A DNA stretch of 64,000 nucleotides from Actinoplanes aureus (GTDB lineage: Bacteria; Actinomycetota; Actinomycetes; Mycobacteriales; Micromonosporaceae), in NCBI RefSeq assembly GCF_015704865.1, contig NZ_JADQTO010000001.1, positions 62,001 to 126,000 of the forward strand, in the 5' to 3' direction. Below the pieces are notes generated by a model that was given only the letters and a program-made list of their open reading frames with translations, ran no database searches and was not told the DNA's origin. This document shows positions 8,386 to 17,976 of this stretch, one piece after another; the stretch's first letter is position 1, and each line of letters opens with the position of its first letter. A program made the translations under genes and the position numbers.

Positions 8386-10869
8386 ATGGCGGGCCGCACT
8401 CCTCCGGCGAGCCGGGGCCGCGCCGCGTCCACGTCGCGCGGCGCCGCGGTCAACCGTGCCCGCCAACCGGCGCGGAAACCGGCCGCGCGCAAGCCCGCGG
8501 CGCGCCGCGCACCGGTCCGGCGCAAGAGCAACGCGGGAGCGACGGTCGGTCGTGGCCTCGGCGCGCTCTGGATGGGGCTGGCGCACAGCGTCGGCTGGGT
8601 CGCCCGCGGTGCCGGCCGGCAGGCCGCGAGCGCACGCAACATCGGACCCGAGCACCGGCGTGACGGCGCCGGGCTGCTGGTGCTGGGATTCGGCATCCTG
8701 ATCGCGGTCGCGCTCTGGGCCCGGGGTGCCGGGCCGGTCGGTCTCTGGCTGGCCGACGCGATCCGTCTCTTCCTCGGCAGTCTGGCCGTCTTCCTGCCGC
8801 TGCTGCTCTTCTACGGCGCGGTCCGGCTGATGCGGGAGCCGGTCGATCCGGACCACCAGGGGCGGCACCTGGTCGGCTGGTCGGCGATCATCGTGGCCAC
8901 CGCCGCCCTGCTGCACATCTCCGGGCGGCCGGCCGACGATCTCGCGTTGGACCAGGCCGGCGGCCTGCTCGGTTACGGCATCGGCGGGATGCTGGAGCGG
9001 GCGGTCACCGCGTGGGTGGCCGTACCGTTGCTGGTCCTGCTCTTCGTCTTCGGCCTGCTGGTGATCACCGCGACCCCGATCGCCAAGATCCCGGAGCGGC
9101 TCCTGCTCCTGCTCGATCTGGTGAGCGGCCGGTCCCGGGCCACCCGCCCGCCGGTCGAGGTTCTCCCGGAGGAGGGCGAGGAGGCGCCGGCGAAGCCGCG
9201 CCGCCCGGCCCGCCGCCGGCAGGGCGCACTCGCGGAGCCGGAGCCCGGTGCGGCCGAGCCGCCCGACGACTTCGACGAAGAGCTGATCCTGCACGACACC
9301 ATCGCGCTGCCGAAGGTGCCGGTGAGCCGGAAGAAGCCGGTGCCGCCCGAGCACTCGCCGCTGCCCACCCGGGCCGAGCAGCTGGAGATCTCGGCGGTCA
9401 AGGGCGACTACCGGCTGCCGCCGCCGAACCTGCTGAGCACCGGTGCTCCGGCGAAGGCGCGCAGCCGGGCCAACGACGACATCATGGCGGCGCTCAGCGG
9501 CGTCTTCGACCAGTTCAACGTGGATGCCGTGGTCACCGGGTTCACCCGCGGCCCGACCGTCACCCGCTACGAGGTCGAGATCGGCCCGGGCACCAAGGTG
9601 GAGCGGATCACCCAGCTGTCCCGCAACATCGCGTACGCGGTGAAGTCCCCGGACGTGCGGATCCTCAGCCCGATCCCGGGCAAGAGCGCGGTCGGCGTGG
9701 AGATCCCGAACACCGACCCGGAGAACGTGGCGCTCGGTGACGTGCTGCGGTCCCGCGCGGCGACCGCCGACCACCACCCGATGGTGGTCGCGCTCGGCAA
9801 GGACATCGAGGGCGGCTTCGTCGTCGCCAACCTGGCGAAGATGCCGCACATCCTGATCGCCGGCGCGACCGGTGCCGGCAAGTCGAGCTGCCTCAACTCG
9901 CTGCTGGTCAGCCTGCTCACCCGGGCCACGCCGGACGAGGTCCGGCTGCTGCTGGTCGACCCGAAGCGGGTGGAGATGACCGGGTACGAGGGGATCCCGC
10001 ACCTCGTCACGCCGATCGTCACCAACCCGAAGAAGGCCGCGGACGCCCTGGAGTGGGTGGTCCGCGAGATGGACATGCGCTACGACGACCTCGCCGCCAA
10101 CGGGGTGCGCCACGTCGACGACTTCAACCGCAAGGTTCGCAGCGGCGAGATCAAGGCGCCGCCGGGCAGCGAGCGGGAGATGAAGCCGTACCCGTACCTG
10201 TTGGTGATCGTCGACGAGCTGGCCGACCTGATGATGGTCGCCCCGCGCGACGTGGAGGACTCGGTCGTCCGGATCACCCAGCTGGCCCGGGCCGCCGGCA
10301 TCCACCTGGTGCTGGCCACCCAGCGCCCGTCGGTCGACGTGGTCACCGGCCTCATCAAGGCGAACGTGCCGTCCCGCCTGGCCTTCGCCACCAGCTCGCT
10401 GGCCGACTCCCGGGTCATCCTCGACCAGCCGGGCGCGGAGAAGCTGCTCGGCCGCGGTGACGGGCTCTTCCTGCCGATGGGCGCCTCGAAGCCGGTCCGC
10501 ATCCAGGGCGCCTGGGTGGACGAGAAAGAGATCGCCGCGGTCGTCAAGTTCTGCAAGGACCAGCGCGAGCCGGAGTTCCGCGAGGGCGTCACCGAGGCGC
10601 CGCCGAGCAAGAAGAAGGACATCGACGAGGACATCGGCGATGATCTCCAGCTGCTGATTCAGGCCATCGAGCTGGTGGTGACCAGCCAGTTCGGCTCCAC
10701 CTCGATGTTGCAGCGCAAGCTGCGGGTGGGTTTCGCCAAGGCGGGCCGGCTGATGGACCTGATGGAGACCCGCGGCATCGTCGGCCCGTCCGAGGGCTCC
10801 AAGGCCCGGGACGTGCTGGTCAAGCCGGACGAGCTGGAAGAAGCGCTGGCCGCTCTGCGGGTGGACTGA
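8386..10869 (+). CDS. ftsK: DNA translocase FtsK
   Basis: An 827-residue septal DNA pump that clears chromosome from the division or sporulation septum. The N-terminal 75 residues are very basic (Arg/Lys/Ala-rich), followed by about four membrane helices, then an acidic/proline linker. The RecA-type motor carries Walker A GATGAGKS at about residue 493 and Walker [11 protein letters not shown], with the LATQRPS motif. The C-terminal gamma winged helix (about 760-827), which reads polar KOPS sequences, is intact. The ATG at 8386 was chosen over the GTG at 8377. The length is typical for actinobacterial FtsK. The 3' end overlaps the convergent DUF3291 gene by 50 bases. Confidence 0.97.
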   Translation: MAGRTPPASRGRAASTSRGAAVNRARQPARKPAARKPAARRAPVRRKSNAGATVGRGLGALWMGLAHSVGWVARGAGRQAASARNIGPEHRRDGAGLLVLGFGILIAVALWARGAGPVGLWLADAIRLFLGSLAVFLPLLLFYGAVRLMREPVDPDHQGRHLVGWSAIIVATAALLHISGRPADDLALDQAGGLLGYGIGGMLERAVTAWVAVPLLVLLFVFGLLVITATPIAKIPERLLLLLDLVSGRSRATRPPVEVLPEEGEEAPAKPRRPARRRQGALAEPEPGAAEPPDDFDEELILHDTIALPKVPVSRKKPVPPEHSPLPTRAEQLEISAVKGDYRLPPPNLLSTGAPAKARSRANDDIMAALSGVFDQFNVDAVVTGFTRGPTVTRYEVEIGPGTKVERITQLSRNIAYAVKSPDVRILSPIPGKSAVGVEIPNTDPENVALGDVLRSRAATADHHPMVVALGKDIEGGFVVANLAKMPHILIAGATGAGKSSCLNSLLVSLLTRATPDEVRLLLVDPKRVEMTGYEGIPHLVTPIVTNPKKAADALEWVVREMDMRYDDLAANGVRHVDDFNRKVRSGEIKAPPGSEREMKPYPYLLVIVDELADLMMVAPRDVEDSVVRITQLARAAGIHLVLATQRPSVDVVTGLIKANVPSRLAFATSSLADSRVILDQPGAEKLLGRGDGLFLPMGASKPVRIQGAWVDEKEIAAVVKFCKDQREPEFREGVTEAPPSKKKDIDEDIGDDLQLLIQAIELVVTSQFGSTSMLQRKLRVGFAKAGRLMDLMETRGIVGPSEGSKARDVLVKPDELEEALAALRVD

Positions 10870-11302
10870 AGACCTGCCGGAAGGTGAACGCCTCCGCCGT
10901 CGGCCCGTCGGCGGCGAGGCGCTCCAGGCGGGACCGCCCCTCGGTGAAGGTGGGCCGGTGTCCGGCCGGGACCCACCACAGCACCAGCGACGTACGGCTG
11001 TCGTGCGGCTCGAACCACTCCCGGCGCCGGCGCAGGTAATCGAGGTGTTCGCTCTGGAACGCATAGGCCCGCAGGTGCTCGACCGACTCCCAGACCGACA
11101 GGGTGTAGATCGACAGCGGGTCGGCCGGGGCGGCGATGGTGCCGTCGCCGCCGTCACCGACCATCCGCCAGACGAAGCCGGGTGAGCGGTCGGCCAGCGC
11201 GTTCATCACGGCCAGGCCCTCGACGAACTCGGCGATCGAGGGGTCGTCCAGCGGGGCGCGGAGGCGGGCGAAGTTGATCTGTGCGAGGTGGAAACCGGTC
11301 AT
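10820..11302 (-). CDS. DUF3291 family protein
   Basis: A 160-residue protein of the DUF3291 family, with a dimeric ferredoxin-like fold related to antibiotic-biosynthesis monooxygenases. The start region [18 protein letters not shown], the [14 protein letters not shown] motif and the LWWVPAGH motif are family hallmarks. The ATG at 11302 is preferred because the family begins there. A TTG at 11338 that overlaps the stop of the upstream regulator could give a 12-residue longer, translationally coupled form. The gene is co-directional with and just downstream of the SufR-like regulator, so the pair is likely an operon. The function is unknown. Confidence 0.8.
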   Translation of the reverse strand: MTGFHLAQINFARLRAPLDDPSIAEFVEGLAVMNALADRSPGFVWRMVGDGGDGTIAAPADPLSIYTLSVWESVEHLRAYAFQSEHLDYLRRRREWFEPHDSRTSLVLWWVPAGHRPTFTEGRSRLERLAADGPTAEAFTFRQVFSPPAERPALLPARPA

Positions 11303-11334
11303 GTCGCTCAGCTCACCAGCCGGCCACTCTAAAG

Positions 11335-11973
11335 TCAATCACCTTTGTTTTTAGTGAGGCTGACGCAGCAGCGGCCCGGCGCCGGGTCCATCCGGGCGGT
11401 CCATCCGGAGTCCTCGGTCAGGCCTTCGATCAGCGCCAGGTTCATCCCGCAGACCAGTGCCGGGAATTGCTCGGCGAGCTGGTGGAACGGGCAGTTCCGC
11501 AGCTCGATCCGGTCGGAGCCGGCCGGCGAGTAACCCCGCTCGGCGAGCAGCCCGGCCGGATCCCGGCCGTCCGCGGGATGCTCCCGGCCCTGTTCGCGGG
11601 CCACCTCGAAGAGGGCCCGATCGGCGCCGATGCGCTCGACGGTCTCGGCCAGAAGCTCGGCGGCGGTGCGGTAGGCGCGCGGCGGCACGCTGACCGCGTG
11701 CTCCGCCGCGGAGATCCGGTACAGCTTGGCGGGACGGCCCGCGCCCGGACCGGTCCGGCCGGAGCGGCGGGCGTACGAGACCTCGAGCAGTCCCACGTCC
11801 ACCAGCTTGTCGAGGTGGAACGCGGCGAGCGTCCGGCCGACGCCGAGCACCTCGGCCACCTCGTCCCGCCCGACCGGACCGGCCGTCGCCTCCGCCACGA
11901 CCCGGTACGCGGCACGCCGCACCCCATCGGTGAGTGCGGACACCCGCGCGAGATCGTCCAGATCCTCAGTCAC
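11335..11973 (-). CDS. ArsR-like winged-helix regulator with C-terminal cysteines (SufR-like)
   Basis: A 212-residue regulator. Residues 10-75 form a winged-helix domain (GRDEVAEVLGVGRTLAAFHLDKLVD). The C-terminal half ends in a cysteine set: NCPFH, a second Cys 14 residues later, and a final CC pair about 27 residues on. SufR-type Fe-S-cluster-sensing repressors have a similar CPFH...C...C arrangement, so metal or Fe-S binding is likely, though direct control of suf genes is not suggested by the neighbours. It starts at GTG 11973, and its stop abuts the DUF3291 gene. It is divergent from rimO across 88 bases. Confidence 0.75.
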   Translation of the reverse strand: MTEDLDDLARVSALTDGVRRAAYRVVAEATAGPVGRDEVAEVLGVGRTLAAFHLDKLVDVGLLEVSYARRSGRTGPGAGRPAKLYRISAAEHAVSVPPRAYRTAAELLAETVERIGADRALFEVAREQGREHPADGRDPAGLLAERGYSPAGSDRIELRNCPFHQLAEQFPALVCGMNLALIEGLTEDSGWTARMDPAPGRCCVSLTKNKGD

Positions 11974-12061
11974 CCGGCAATCGTATTACCAACGCGACTT
12001 GGTGCTAGAGTCCGGCTGTCCGGAGGACGGCCGTTCCGCGGCTGCCCGGTAACCTGGGCGG

Positions 12062-13522
12062 GTGTCTGTAACGCCACCCAACCGCCGTGTCGCACTCCTC
12101 ACTCTGGGCTGCGCCCGTAACGAGGTCGACTCGGAAGAGCTCGCCGCCCGTCTCGATGCCGGTGGCTGGGAGGTGGGCACCGACGCCGAGAGCGCCGACG
12201 TCGTACTCGTCAACACCTGCGGCTTCGTCGAGAAAGCCAAGCAGGACTCGATCGACACCCTGCTCGCCGCCGCCGACACCGGGGCGAAGGTCGTCGCCGC
12301 CGGCTGCATGGCCGAGCGGTACGGCAAGGAGCTCGCCGAGAGCCTCCCCGAGGCGAACGCGGTGCTCGGCTTCGACGACTACACCGACATCGCCACCCGG
12401 CTCGACAAGGTGCTGGCCGGCGAGTCGCTCGACGCGCACACCCCGCGGGACCGGCGCGAGCTGCTGCCGATCACCCCGGTGCAGCGGCACACCGCCAAGG
12501 TGGTGGTGCCCGGCCACGCGACCGTCGACGAGCACACCCCCGCCCACCTGCGCAAGGTGCTGCGGCGCCGGCTGGACAACGGCCCGGTGGCGTCCCTGAA
12601 ACTGGCCAGCGGCTGCGACCGGCGCTGTGCCTTCTGCGCGATCCCGGCGTTCCGTGGCTCGTTCGTCTCCCGCGACCCGCAGGAGTTGCTCGCCGAGGCC
12701 GAGTGGCTGGCCAAGTCCGGCGTGCGCGAGCTGGTCCTGGTCAGCGAGAACAGCACGTCCTACGGCAAGGACCTGGGCGACCCCCGCCTGCTGGAGAAAC
12801 TGCTACCGCAGCTCGCCGGGATCGACGGCATCGTCCGGGTCCGGGCCAGCTATCTCCAGCCCGCCGAGACCCGGCCCGGCCTGGTCGAGGCGATCGCCAC
12901 CACGCCCGGCGTGGCGGCCTATTACGACCTGTCGTTCCAGCACTCCAGCGAGCCGGTGCTGCGCCGGATGCGCCGGTTCGGCTCGACCGAGCGCTTCCTC
13001 GAGCTGCTCGACTCGGCCCGCAAGCTGGCGCCCTGGGCCGGCGCCCGGAGCAACTTCATCGTCGGCTTCCCCGGCGAGACCAAGCAGGACGTGGACGAGC
13101 TGGTGCGCTTCCTGACCGAGGCCCGGCTCGACGCCATCGGCGTCTTCGACTACAGCGACGAGGACGGCACCGAGGCGGCCGGCCTGACCGGCAAGGTCAG
13201 CGAGGGCGCCATCAAGCGGCGGTACGACCGGGTGGTCGCGCTCGCCGAGGAGCTGTGCGCCCAGCGCGCCGAGGACCGGATCGGCAACACCGTCGAGGTG
13301 CTGATCGACACGGTCGACGGCGACGAGGTCGAGGGCCGCGCCGAGCACCAGGCGCCGGAGGTGGACGGCTCCACCACGCTTGTCGCCGGAGACCAGGGTG
13401 CCGACCTGACCGTCCTGCGCCCCGGCGACCTGGTGCGTGCGACCGTCATCGGCACCGAGGGCGTCGACCTGATCGCTGTGCCGGTGGAGATGATCTCGGC
13501 CGCCCCGGTGCCCGCGGCATGA
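12062..13522 (+). CDS. rimO: Ribosomal protein S12 methylthiotransferase RimO
   Basis: A 486-residue radical-SAM enzyme that adds a methylthio group to an aspartate of ribosomal protein S12. The N-terminal UPF0004 domain has its three cluster cysteines (LGCARNE, NTCGFVE, AGCMAE). The radical-SAM cluster motif CDRRCAFC is near residue 183, followed by a C-terminal TRAM domain. The CDRRC form and the LGCARN start separate it from the paralogue MiaB encoded at 42.9 kb. The GTG start at 12062 fits the family N-terminus. The stop overlaps the pgsA start (ATGA), so the two are translationally coupled. Confidence 0.96.
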   Translation: MSVTPPNRRVALLTLGCARNEVDSEELAARLDAGGWEVGTDAESADVVLVNTCGFVEKAKQDSIDTLLAAADTGAKVVAAGCMAERYGKELAESLPEANAVLGFDDYTDIATRLDKVLAGESLDAHTPRDRRELLPITPVQRHTAKVVVPGHATVDEHTPAHLRKVLRRRLDNGPVASLKLASGCDRRCAFCAIPAFRGSFVSRDPQELLAEAEWLAKSGVRELVLVSENSTSYGKDLGDPRLLEKLLPQLAGIDGIVRVRASYLQPAETRPGLVEAIATTPGVAAYYDLSFQHSSEPVLRRMRRFGSTERFLELLDSARKLAPWAGARSNFIVGFPGETKQDVDELVRFLTEARLDAIGVFDYSDEDGTEAAGLTGKVSEGAIKRRYDRVVALAEELCAQRAEDRIGNTVEVLIDTVDGDEVEGRAEHQAPEVDGSTTLVAGDQGADLTVLRPGDLVRATVIGTEGVDLIAVPVEMISAAPVPAA

Positions 13523-14112
13523 CCAACGAGCCGGCTCCGGTGCCCGCGCCCCGCGTGGTGTCGCTGTACAACGCGGCGAACGCGTTGACGGTGATCCGGA
13601 TCGTGCTCGTCCCGGTGTTCCTGGCGTTCGTGGTCGTCTCCGAGATGACCGATCCGGACTGGCGGATCGCGGCCTGCCTGGCGTTCTGCGTGGCGTCGGC
13701 GACCGACTTCGTGGACGGCTGGATCGCCCGCCGGTGGCAGCTCGTCACGTCGTTCGGCAAGGTGGCCGACCCGATCGCGGACAAGGCGCTCACCGGCACG
13801 GCTCTGGTGCTGCTCTCGGCGTACGGTCAGCTGCCCTGGTGGGTGACCATCACCATCCTGGTCCGGGAGTGGGGGGTGACCGCCCTGCGGTTCTGGGTGA
13901 TCCGATACGGCATCATCCCGGCCTCACGGGGTGGCAAGCTCAAAACGGGTCTGCAGACCGCCGCGATCGCTTGGTATTTATGGCCGGTACCCGAATCAGC
14001 CGAGATTGTTGGGGTATGTCTCATGGGCGCCGCGCTGGTCGTCACGGTGGTCACCGGAGTCGACTACGTGATTCAGGCCCTGCGTCTGCGGAGGGCCGCG
14101 CGCAAGAGCTAG
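13519..14112 (+). CDS. pgsA: CDP-diacylglycerol-glycerol-3-phosphate 3-phosphatidyltransferase
   Basis: A 197-residue integral membrane CDP-alcohol phosphatidyltransferase, the first step of phosphatidylglycerol and cardiolipin synthesis. The signature D-x2-D-G-x-AR-x8-G-x3-D-x3-D is present as [11 protein letters not shown] then [10 protein letters not shown]. About five membrane helices are visible. The gene overlaps rimO by four bases. It sits in the conserved order ftsK-pgsA-cinA-clgR, matching the position of the pgsA3-type paralogue in mycobacteria, so a second pgsA elsewhere in the genome is possible. Confidence 0.93.
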   Translation: MTNEPAPVPAPRVVSLYNAANALTVIRIVLVPVFLAFVVVSEMTDPDWRIAACLAFCVASATDFVDGWIARRWQLVTSFGKVADPIADKALTGTALVLLSAYGQLPWWVTITILVREWGVTALRFWVIRYGIIPASRGGKLKTGLQTAAIAWYLWPVPESAEIVGVCLMGAALVVTVVTGVDYVIQALRLRRAARKS

Positions 14113-14121
14113 GAGGCCTGG

Positions 14122-14613
14122 GTGGAGATGTCGGTGGCCGCTGCGGCGGCGGTGCATGTGCTCGTCGAGAGGCACGAGACGCTGGCGACGGCGGAGTCGC
14201 TGACCGGCGGTCTGGTCGCCGCGACCATCGTGGAGATTCCCGGCGTGAGCGCGGTCTTCCGGGGCGGGTTGGTGGTCTATGCCACCGAGCTCAAGGGGAC
14301 GCTCGCCGGCGTACCGGAGAAGTTGCTCGACGAGCGCGGCCCGGTCGACGCGGACGTGGCCGCCGCCCTCGCGGCCGGCGTCCGGGAGCGCTGCGGCGCG
14401 GACTGGGGAGTGGCCACCACCGGCGTCGCGGGTCCGGAACCCCAGGACGGCAAACCGGTCGGTCTGGTCTATGTGGCGGTGGCCGGTCCGTCCGGGACCG
14501 AGGTACGCGAGTTGCGTCTCACCGGCAATCGGGAGGCCATTCGCACCGAAAGTGTGACGGCCGTCCTGCAATTGCTCACCGACGCCCTCCGCACTTCACC
14601 CGCTCCGGTCTGA
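14122..14613 (+). CDS. CinA C-terminal domain protein (PncC-type nicotinamide-nucleotide amidase)
   Basis: A 163-residue stand-alone CinA C-terminal domain, as in E. coli PncC, which deamidates nicotinamide mononucleotide in NAD salvage. Landmarks are TAESLTGGLVAATIV near residue 25, the FRGGLVVYATELK segment and the TTGVAGPEPQDGKPVGLVYVA motif. An AGGAGG box lies five bases before the GTG at 14122; the ATG at 14128 is an alternative. It follows pgsA by nine bases and forms an operon with it. The N-terminal molybdopterin-like domain of full CinA is absent, which is normal at this locus in actinobacteria. Confidence 0.9.
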   Translation: MEMSVAAAAAVHVLVERHETLATAESLTGGLVAATIVEIPGVSAVFRGGLVVYATELKGTLAGVPEKLLDERGPVDADVAAALAAGVRERCGADWGVATTGVAGPEPQDGKPVGLVYVAVAGPSGTEVRELRLTGNREAIRTESVTAVLQLLTDALRTSPAPV

Positions 14614-14772
14614 GCTGGGAATTCATCCGGTCCCGGCATCGTTGTCCGATACCGCCGACGGCCGGTGGGCCCGGGAATTCGGCGGGGCGGGATGTCGGCA
14701 TGGCTCACGCCAGGTACGGTTGCGGGAAGCCTCCGGCGTATGCCGGCGGCCCTGCCCGCAGGAGGAGGTGCC

Positions 14773-15183
14773 ATGGTCCTGCTACGCCGCGTTATCGGCG
14801 ACGCACTTCGGGCGCGCCGGCAGGGACAGCACCGCACGCTGCGCGAGGTGTCGACCGCCGCGAACGTCAGCTTGGGGTATCTGTCCGAGATCGAGCGCGG
14901 ACAGAAAGAGGCTTCCAGCGAGCTGCTCGCAGCCATCTGCGACGCGCTCGGCGCCCGCCTCTCCGAGTTGCTCAGCGAGGTCAGCAACACGCTGGCGCTG
15001 GCGGAGAACATGGAGGGCGTGCTGGTCCCCGTCGACGAGGAGTCCGGGAAGACGGCCGAGCCGGCCCGCGCCATGGCGACGGACGGCAACATGTCCGTCT
15101 CGGTGCGCCAGGACTCGCCGTTGAAGGCCACGTTGCACGCGACCCGCAAAAAGCAGCAGCGGGACATCGTCTACGCCGCTTGA
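14773..15183 (+). CDS. clgR: ClgR-type XRE family transcriptional activator
   Basis: A 136-residue regulator with an XRE helix-turn-helix (about residues 18-65, [23 protein letters not shown]). ClgR activates clp protease and other proteostasis genes and, in mycobacteria, the adjacent pspA. The AGGAGGTG ribosome-binding site ten bases before ATG 14773 fixes the start; upstream in-frame starts lack such a signal. The protein ends in Tyr-Ala-Ala. In Streptomyces the C-terminal Ala-Ala marks ClgR for degradation by ClpP1P2, so the same feedback is likely. The location after pgsA-cinA and before pspA matches the conserved actinobacterial order. A strong TTCG-loop terminator follows. Confidence 0.9.
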   Translation: MVLLRRVIGDALRARRQGQHRTLREVSTAANVSLGYLSEIERGQKEASSELLAAICDALGARLSELLSEVSNTLALAENMEGVLVPVDEESGKTAEPARAMATDGNMSVSVRQDSPLKATLHATRKKQQRDIVYAA

Positions 15184-15198
15184 TCATGAAATGTGTGA

Positions 15199-15230
15199 GC
15201 CGGGCCGTTCCCTTCGGGGGACGGCCCGGC
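15199..15230 (+). terminator. TTCG-loop terminator after clgR
   Basis: Fourteen-base arms (15199-15212 and 15217-15230, one G-T pair) close a TTCG tetraloop 16 bases after the clgR stop. It separates clgR from pspA, so pspA needs its own promoter here, unlike the clgR-pspA operon of mycobacteria. Confidence 0.85.
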
Positions 15231-15307
15231 CTGCTTACACGCGTGTCGCAGACCGGCTCAGGGGAGCGTAGCCTCGAAGCCAGGGGAGACCCTGAGATCC
15301 CCCGTAG

Positions 15308-15329
15308 GTCACGTGACGCCGCTGGCGTC
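15308..15329. promoter_or_regulatory. Overlapping palindromes upstream of pspA
   Basis: A perfect palindrome GTCACGTGAC (15308-15317) runs into a second inverted repeat, GACGCC-GCT-GGCGTC (15315-15329). They lie about 90-110 bases before pspA, in the clgR-pspA spacer after the clgR terminator. They could be operator sites for pspA control; the protein that binds is not known. Confidence 0.35.
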
Positions 15330-15417
15330 GGGCTGACACGATGGGTTTTCCGCGTCGCCGTCAAGTAACTCGAAACGGTGACGCGTCCGACGGAGCGACT
15401 TGAGGGGATACCGCGAG

Positions 15418-16278
15418 ATGGCGAATCCGTTCGTCAAGGGCTGGCATTACATGATGGCGCTCTTCGGCGCGAAAATCGACGAGTACGCCGACCCGAAGGT
15501 CCAGATCCAGCAGGCCATCGAGGACGCCCAGCGGCAGCATCAGGCGCTCGTGCAGCAAGCCGCCGCCGTGATCGGCAACCAGCGGCAGCTCGAGATGAAG
15601 CTGTCCCGGCAGATGTCCGAGGTCGAGAAGCTGCAGGGGATGGCCCGCCAGGCGCTGGTTCTGGCCGACCGGGCACGTGCCGCCGGTGACGAGGCCGAGG
15701 CGCAGAAATACGAGTCGACCGCGCAGACCCTGGCCACCCAGCTGGTGGCCGGCGAGCAGTCGATGGAGGATCTGAAGACCCTGCACGACCAGGCGCTCTC
15801 CGCCGCCGGGCAGGCGCGCAAGGCCGTCGAGAACAACGCGATGGTGCTTCAGCAGCGCATCGCCGAGCGGTCGCGTCTGCTCAGCCAGCTGGAGCAGGCC
15901 AAGATGCAGGAGACCGTGGCGAAGTCGCTGGAGTCCATGTCGCAGCTGGCGGCGCCGGGTAACACCCCGTCGCTGGACCAGGTGCGGGACAAGATCGAGC
16001 AGCGCTACGCGAACGCGATGGGTCGCGCCGAGCTGGCCTCCAACTCGGTCGAGGGCCGCATGCTCGAGGTGCAGAAGTCCAGTCTGGACATGGCCGGTTC
16101 GTCGCGCCTGGAGCAGATCCGGGCCAGCATGGCCGGCGAGAAGCTGGGCGGCACCGCGGCACAGCCGGCGGTCGAGCAGCCCAGCACGCCGGCCGCCGAC
16201 CCGGCCAGCGTGGCCCGCCTCGACGAGATCCGGGCCAGCATGAACCAGAAGCGCGGCGACACCACCGCCGCGGGCTGA
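15418..16278 (+). CDS. pspA: Phage shock protein A (PspA/IM30 family)
   Basis: A 286-residue peripheral membrane protein that protects the cell membrane under envelope stress (ESCRT-III-like). The sequence is almost entirely helical and coiled-coil from residue 25 to about 210, Gln/Glu/Lys/Ala-rich, with the typical start [16 protein letters not shown]. It is longer than proteobacterial PspA (about 220). The extra C-terminus holds two near-identical motifs, RLEQIRASM and RLDEIRASM, joined by a Pro/Ala linker. The ATG at 15418 follows GAGGGG. It is followed by pspM after 37 bases, matching the mycobacterial clgR-pspA-Rv2743c cluster. Confidence 0.93.
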   Translation: MANPFVKGWHYMMALFGAKIDEYADPKVQIQQAIEDAQRQHQALVQQAAAVIGNQRQLEMKLSRQMSEVEKLQGMARQALVLADRARAAGDEAEAQKYESTAQTLATQLVAGEQSMEDLKTLHDQALSAAGQARKAVENNAMVLQQRIAERSRLLSQLEQAKMQETVAKSLESMSQLAAPGNTPSLDQVRDKIEQRYANAMGRAELASNSVEGRMLEVQKSSLDMAGSSRLEQIRASMAGEKLGGTAAQPAVEQPSTPAADPASVARLDEIRASMNQKRGDTTAAG

Positions 16279-16315
16279 CCGGCCGACCAGACAGCGACGA
16301 CGGGGAGGAGCGACG

Positions 16316-17080
16316 GTGGACGAGCGGACCAGGTACTTCCGACGGCTCAAGCGGCTGCGCGGTTCGGCGCGCCGGTGGAGTGTGCTCGGCGGTGGCCTGA
16401 CCGCGGCCGCTGCCGTCCTCACCCCGTACGCGGGGATCGGCATCGCGGACGCGGCGTGGGCGGCCGGTGCCGGCGCCTCGGCCGTGCTGGCCTGGTGGCG
16501 CTGGAGCGATCACCGGCAGCTCGCCGCGACCCCGGCGCCGCCGCCGGCGATCACCACGCCCGGCCTGGCCGGTGCGCTGGAGAGGTTCCCGGCCGGCCGG
16601 ACGGTCATCCACGAGGTGCGGCGCCAGCGCACCCGGTTCGCGCTTCGCGGCTCGGCGATCGCCGACTCCTGGGATCGGCTGGACCGGGCCTCGCAGACCA
16701 TGTCCGGGCTCGCCGGCCGGCTGACCGGTGCGGGCGAGACCGCGGCTCTGGAGGCGGCGACCGCCGAGACCTGGCTGCGTGATCTCGGCCAGCGGGCGGC
16801 GAGCGTGGAGCGCGCCATCCCGCTGGGCCAGCCCGGCCAGCGAGACGCGCTGGTCCAGTCGCACGCTGCCCTGGCCGAGCAGTTCGACGAGGGCGTCACC
16901 GCCTTCGAGAGCCTGGTCGCGGCGGCGGCCAGTTACGTCGCGGAGGACGGCCACCCGGTGGCCGACACCCGCCACCCGGCGTACTTCAGCTTGATCGAGG
17001 CGACCGACCGGCTCCGCGGCATCGCCGAGGGCCTGGCTGAGCTGCGTGACAGCACCACCCGCTTCCGCGCCGCCGGCTGA
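16316..17080 (+). CDS. pspM: PspM-like envelope stress membrane protein
   Basis: A 254-residue protein with a basic N-terminus (MDERTRYFRRLKRLR) and two adjacent hydrophobic helices (about residues 22-58) followed by a soluble helical domain. The topology and place directly after pspA match Rv2743c/PspM of Mycobacterium tuberculosis, the membrane partner in the actinobacterial Psp system. GGGGAGGAG precedes the GTG start. The gene ends two bases before the convergent nei-type gene. Assignment rests on position and overall character, because PspM is poorly conserved. Confidence 0.8.
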   Translation: MDERTRYFRRLKRLRGSARRWSVLGGGLTAAAAVLTPYAGIGIADAAWAAGAGASAVLAWWRWSDHRQLAATPAPPPAITTPGLAGALERFPAGRTVIHEVRRQRTRFALRGSAIADSWDRLDRASQTMSGLAGRLTGAGETAALEAATAETWLRDLGQRAASVERAIPLGQPGQRDALVQSHAALAEQFDEGVTAFESLVAAAASYVAEDGHPVADTRHPAYFSLIEATDRLRGIAEGLAELRDSTTRFRAAG

Positions 17081-17082
17081 CG

Positions 17083-17880
17083 TCAGCGCCCGGCCGGCTC
17101 GGGCTGGCACCGCGGACACCAGTAGGTGATCCGCTCGCCCTGGTCCGCCTTGCGGATCGCCGTGCCGCAGCGGCGGCACGGCTGGGCGCGGCGTCCGTAC
17201 ACATAACTGGTCTCGCCGCGCCGCAGTGACCCGGTGGTGGTCTGCGTCCACCGGCCCCGGTTGGAGGCGACCAGCTTCTGCGCGAGTTCCACAATGGCCG
17301 TCAGGTCGGGCACGTCGGCGACCGGCGTCCACGGCCACAGGCCGCGCAGGAACAGCGTCTCGGCCTTGTAGAGGTTGCCGACCCCGGCCAGGTTCCGCTG
17401 GTCCAGCAGCGCCTCCGCGATGCTCGCCGACGGTTGGGCGGCGATCCGGCGGACCGCCTCCGCCGGATCCCAGTCCGCGCCCAGCAGATCCGGGCCGAGA
17501 TGGCCGACCAGCCGCTCCTCCTCCGCGGTCGGGACCAGCGTGACCTCGTGCAGGTGGTAGCCGACCGCCACCGAGCGCCCGGTGCGCAGCACCACCCGGA
17601 TCAGGTGGGCCGGGCGGGCGGTCCAGCGTTCGCCGGGGGCGTAGGCCCGCCAGGCCCCCTCCATCCGCAGGTGCGAGTGAAGGGTGTGCGACGGCCGTCC
17701 GTCCCGGGTGAGGCGGAGCAGCAGGTGCTTACCGCGGCTCGCCGACTCGGCCACCGTCCAGCCGGCCAGGTCGGTGGTGGCCAGCCGCGGAACCCGGAAG
17801 TCGGAGCCGGTCAGCACCTCGCCGGTGAGTGCCTTCTCCAGCACGCGGGCGGTGTTCCAGACGGTATCCCCTTCCGGCAT
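17083..17880 (-). CDS. Fpg/Nei family DNA glycosylase (endonuclease VIII type)
   Basis: A 265-residue bifunctional base-excision glycosylase/AP lyase for oxidised bases. It has the catalytic N-terminal Pro-Glu (M-P-E-G-D), the conserved lysine in SRGKHLLL, the NLYKAE part of the helix-2-turn-helix, and a C-terminal zinc finger C-x2-C-x16-C-x2-C. It resembles the Nei2-type enzymes of actinobacteria more than Fpg. The ATG at 17880 is fixed by the need for Pro at position 2. It is convergent with pspM. Confidence 0.92.
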   Translation of the reverse strand: MPEGDTVWNTARVLEKALTGEVLTGSDFRVPRLATTDLAGWTVAESASRGKHLLLRLTRDGRPSHTLHSHLRMEGAWRAYAPGERWTARPAHLIRVVLRTGRSVAVGYHLHEVTLVPTAEEERLVGHLGPDLLGADWDPAEAVRRIAAQPSASIAEALLDQRNLAGVGNLYKAETLFLRGLWPWTPVADVPDLTAIVELAQKLVASNRGRWTQTTTGSLRRGETSYVYGRRAQPCRRCGTAIRKADQGERITYWCPRCQPEPAGR

Positions 17881-17976
17881 GCCACCATCCTGCCCCTAAT
17901 CGCCGAGTCCGGCAGGTGTGCCGGCTCTTCGGAAAAGCGCGTGACCCGCGTGCCGGTCGGCTGACATCCTGCGCGC

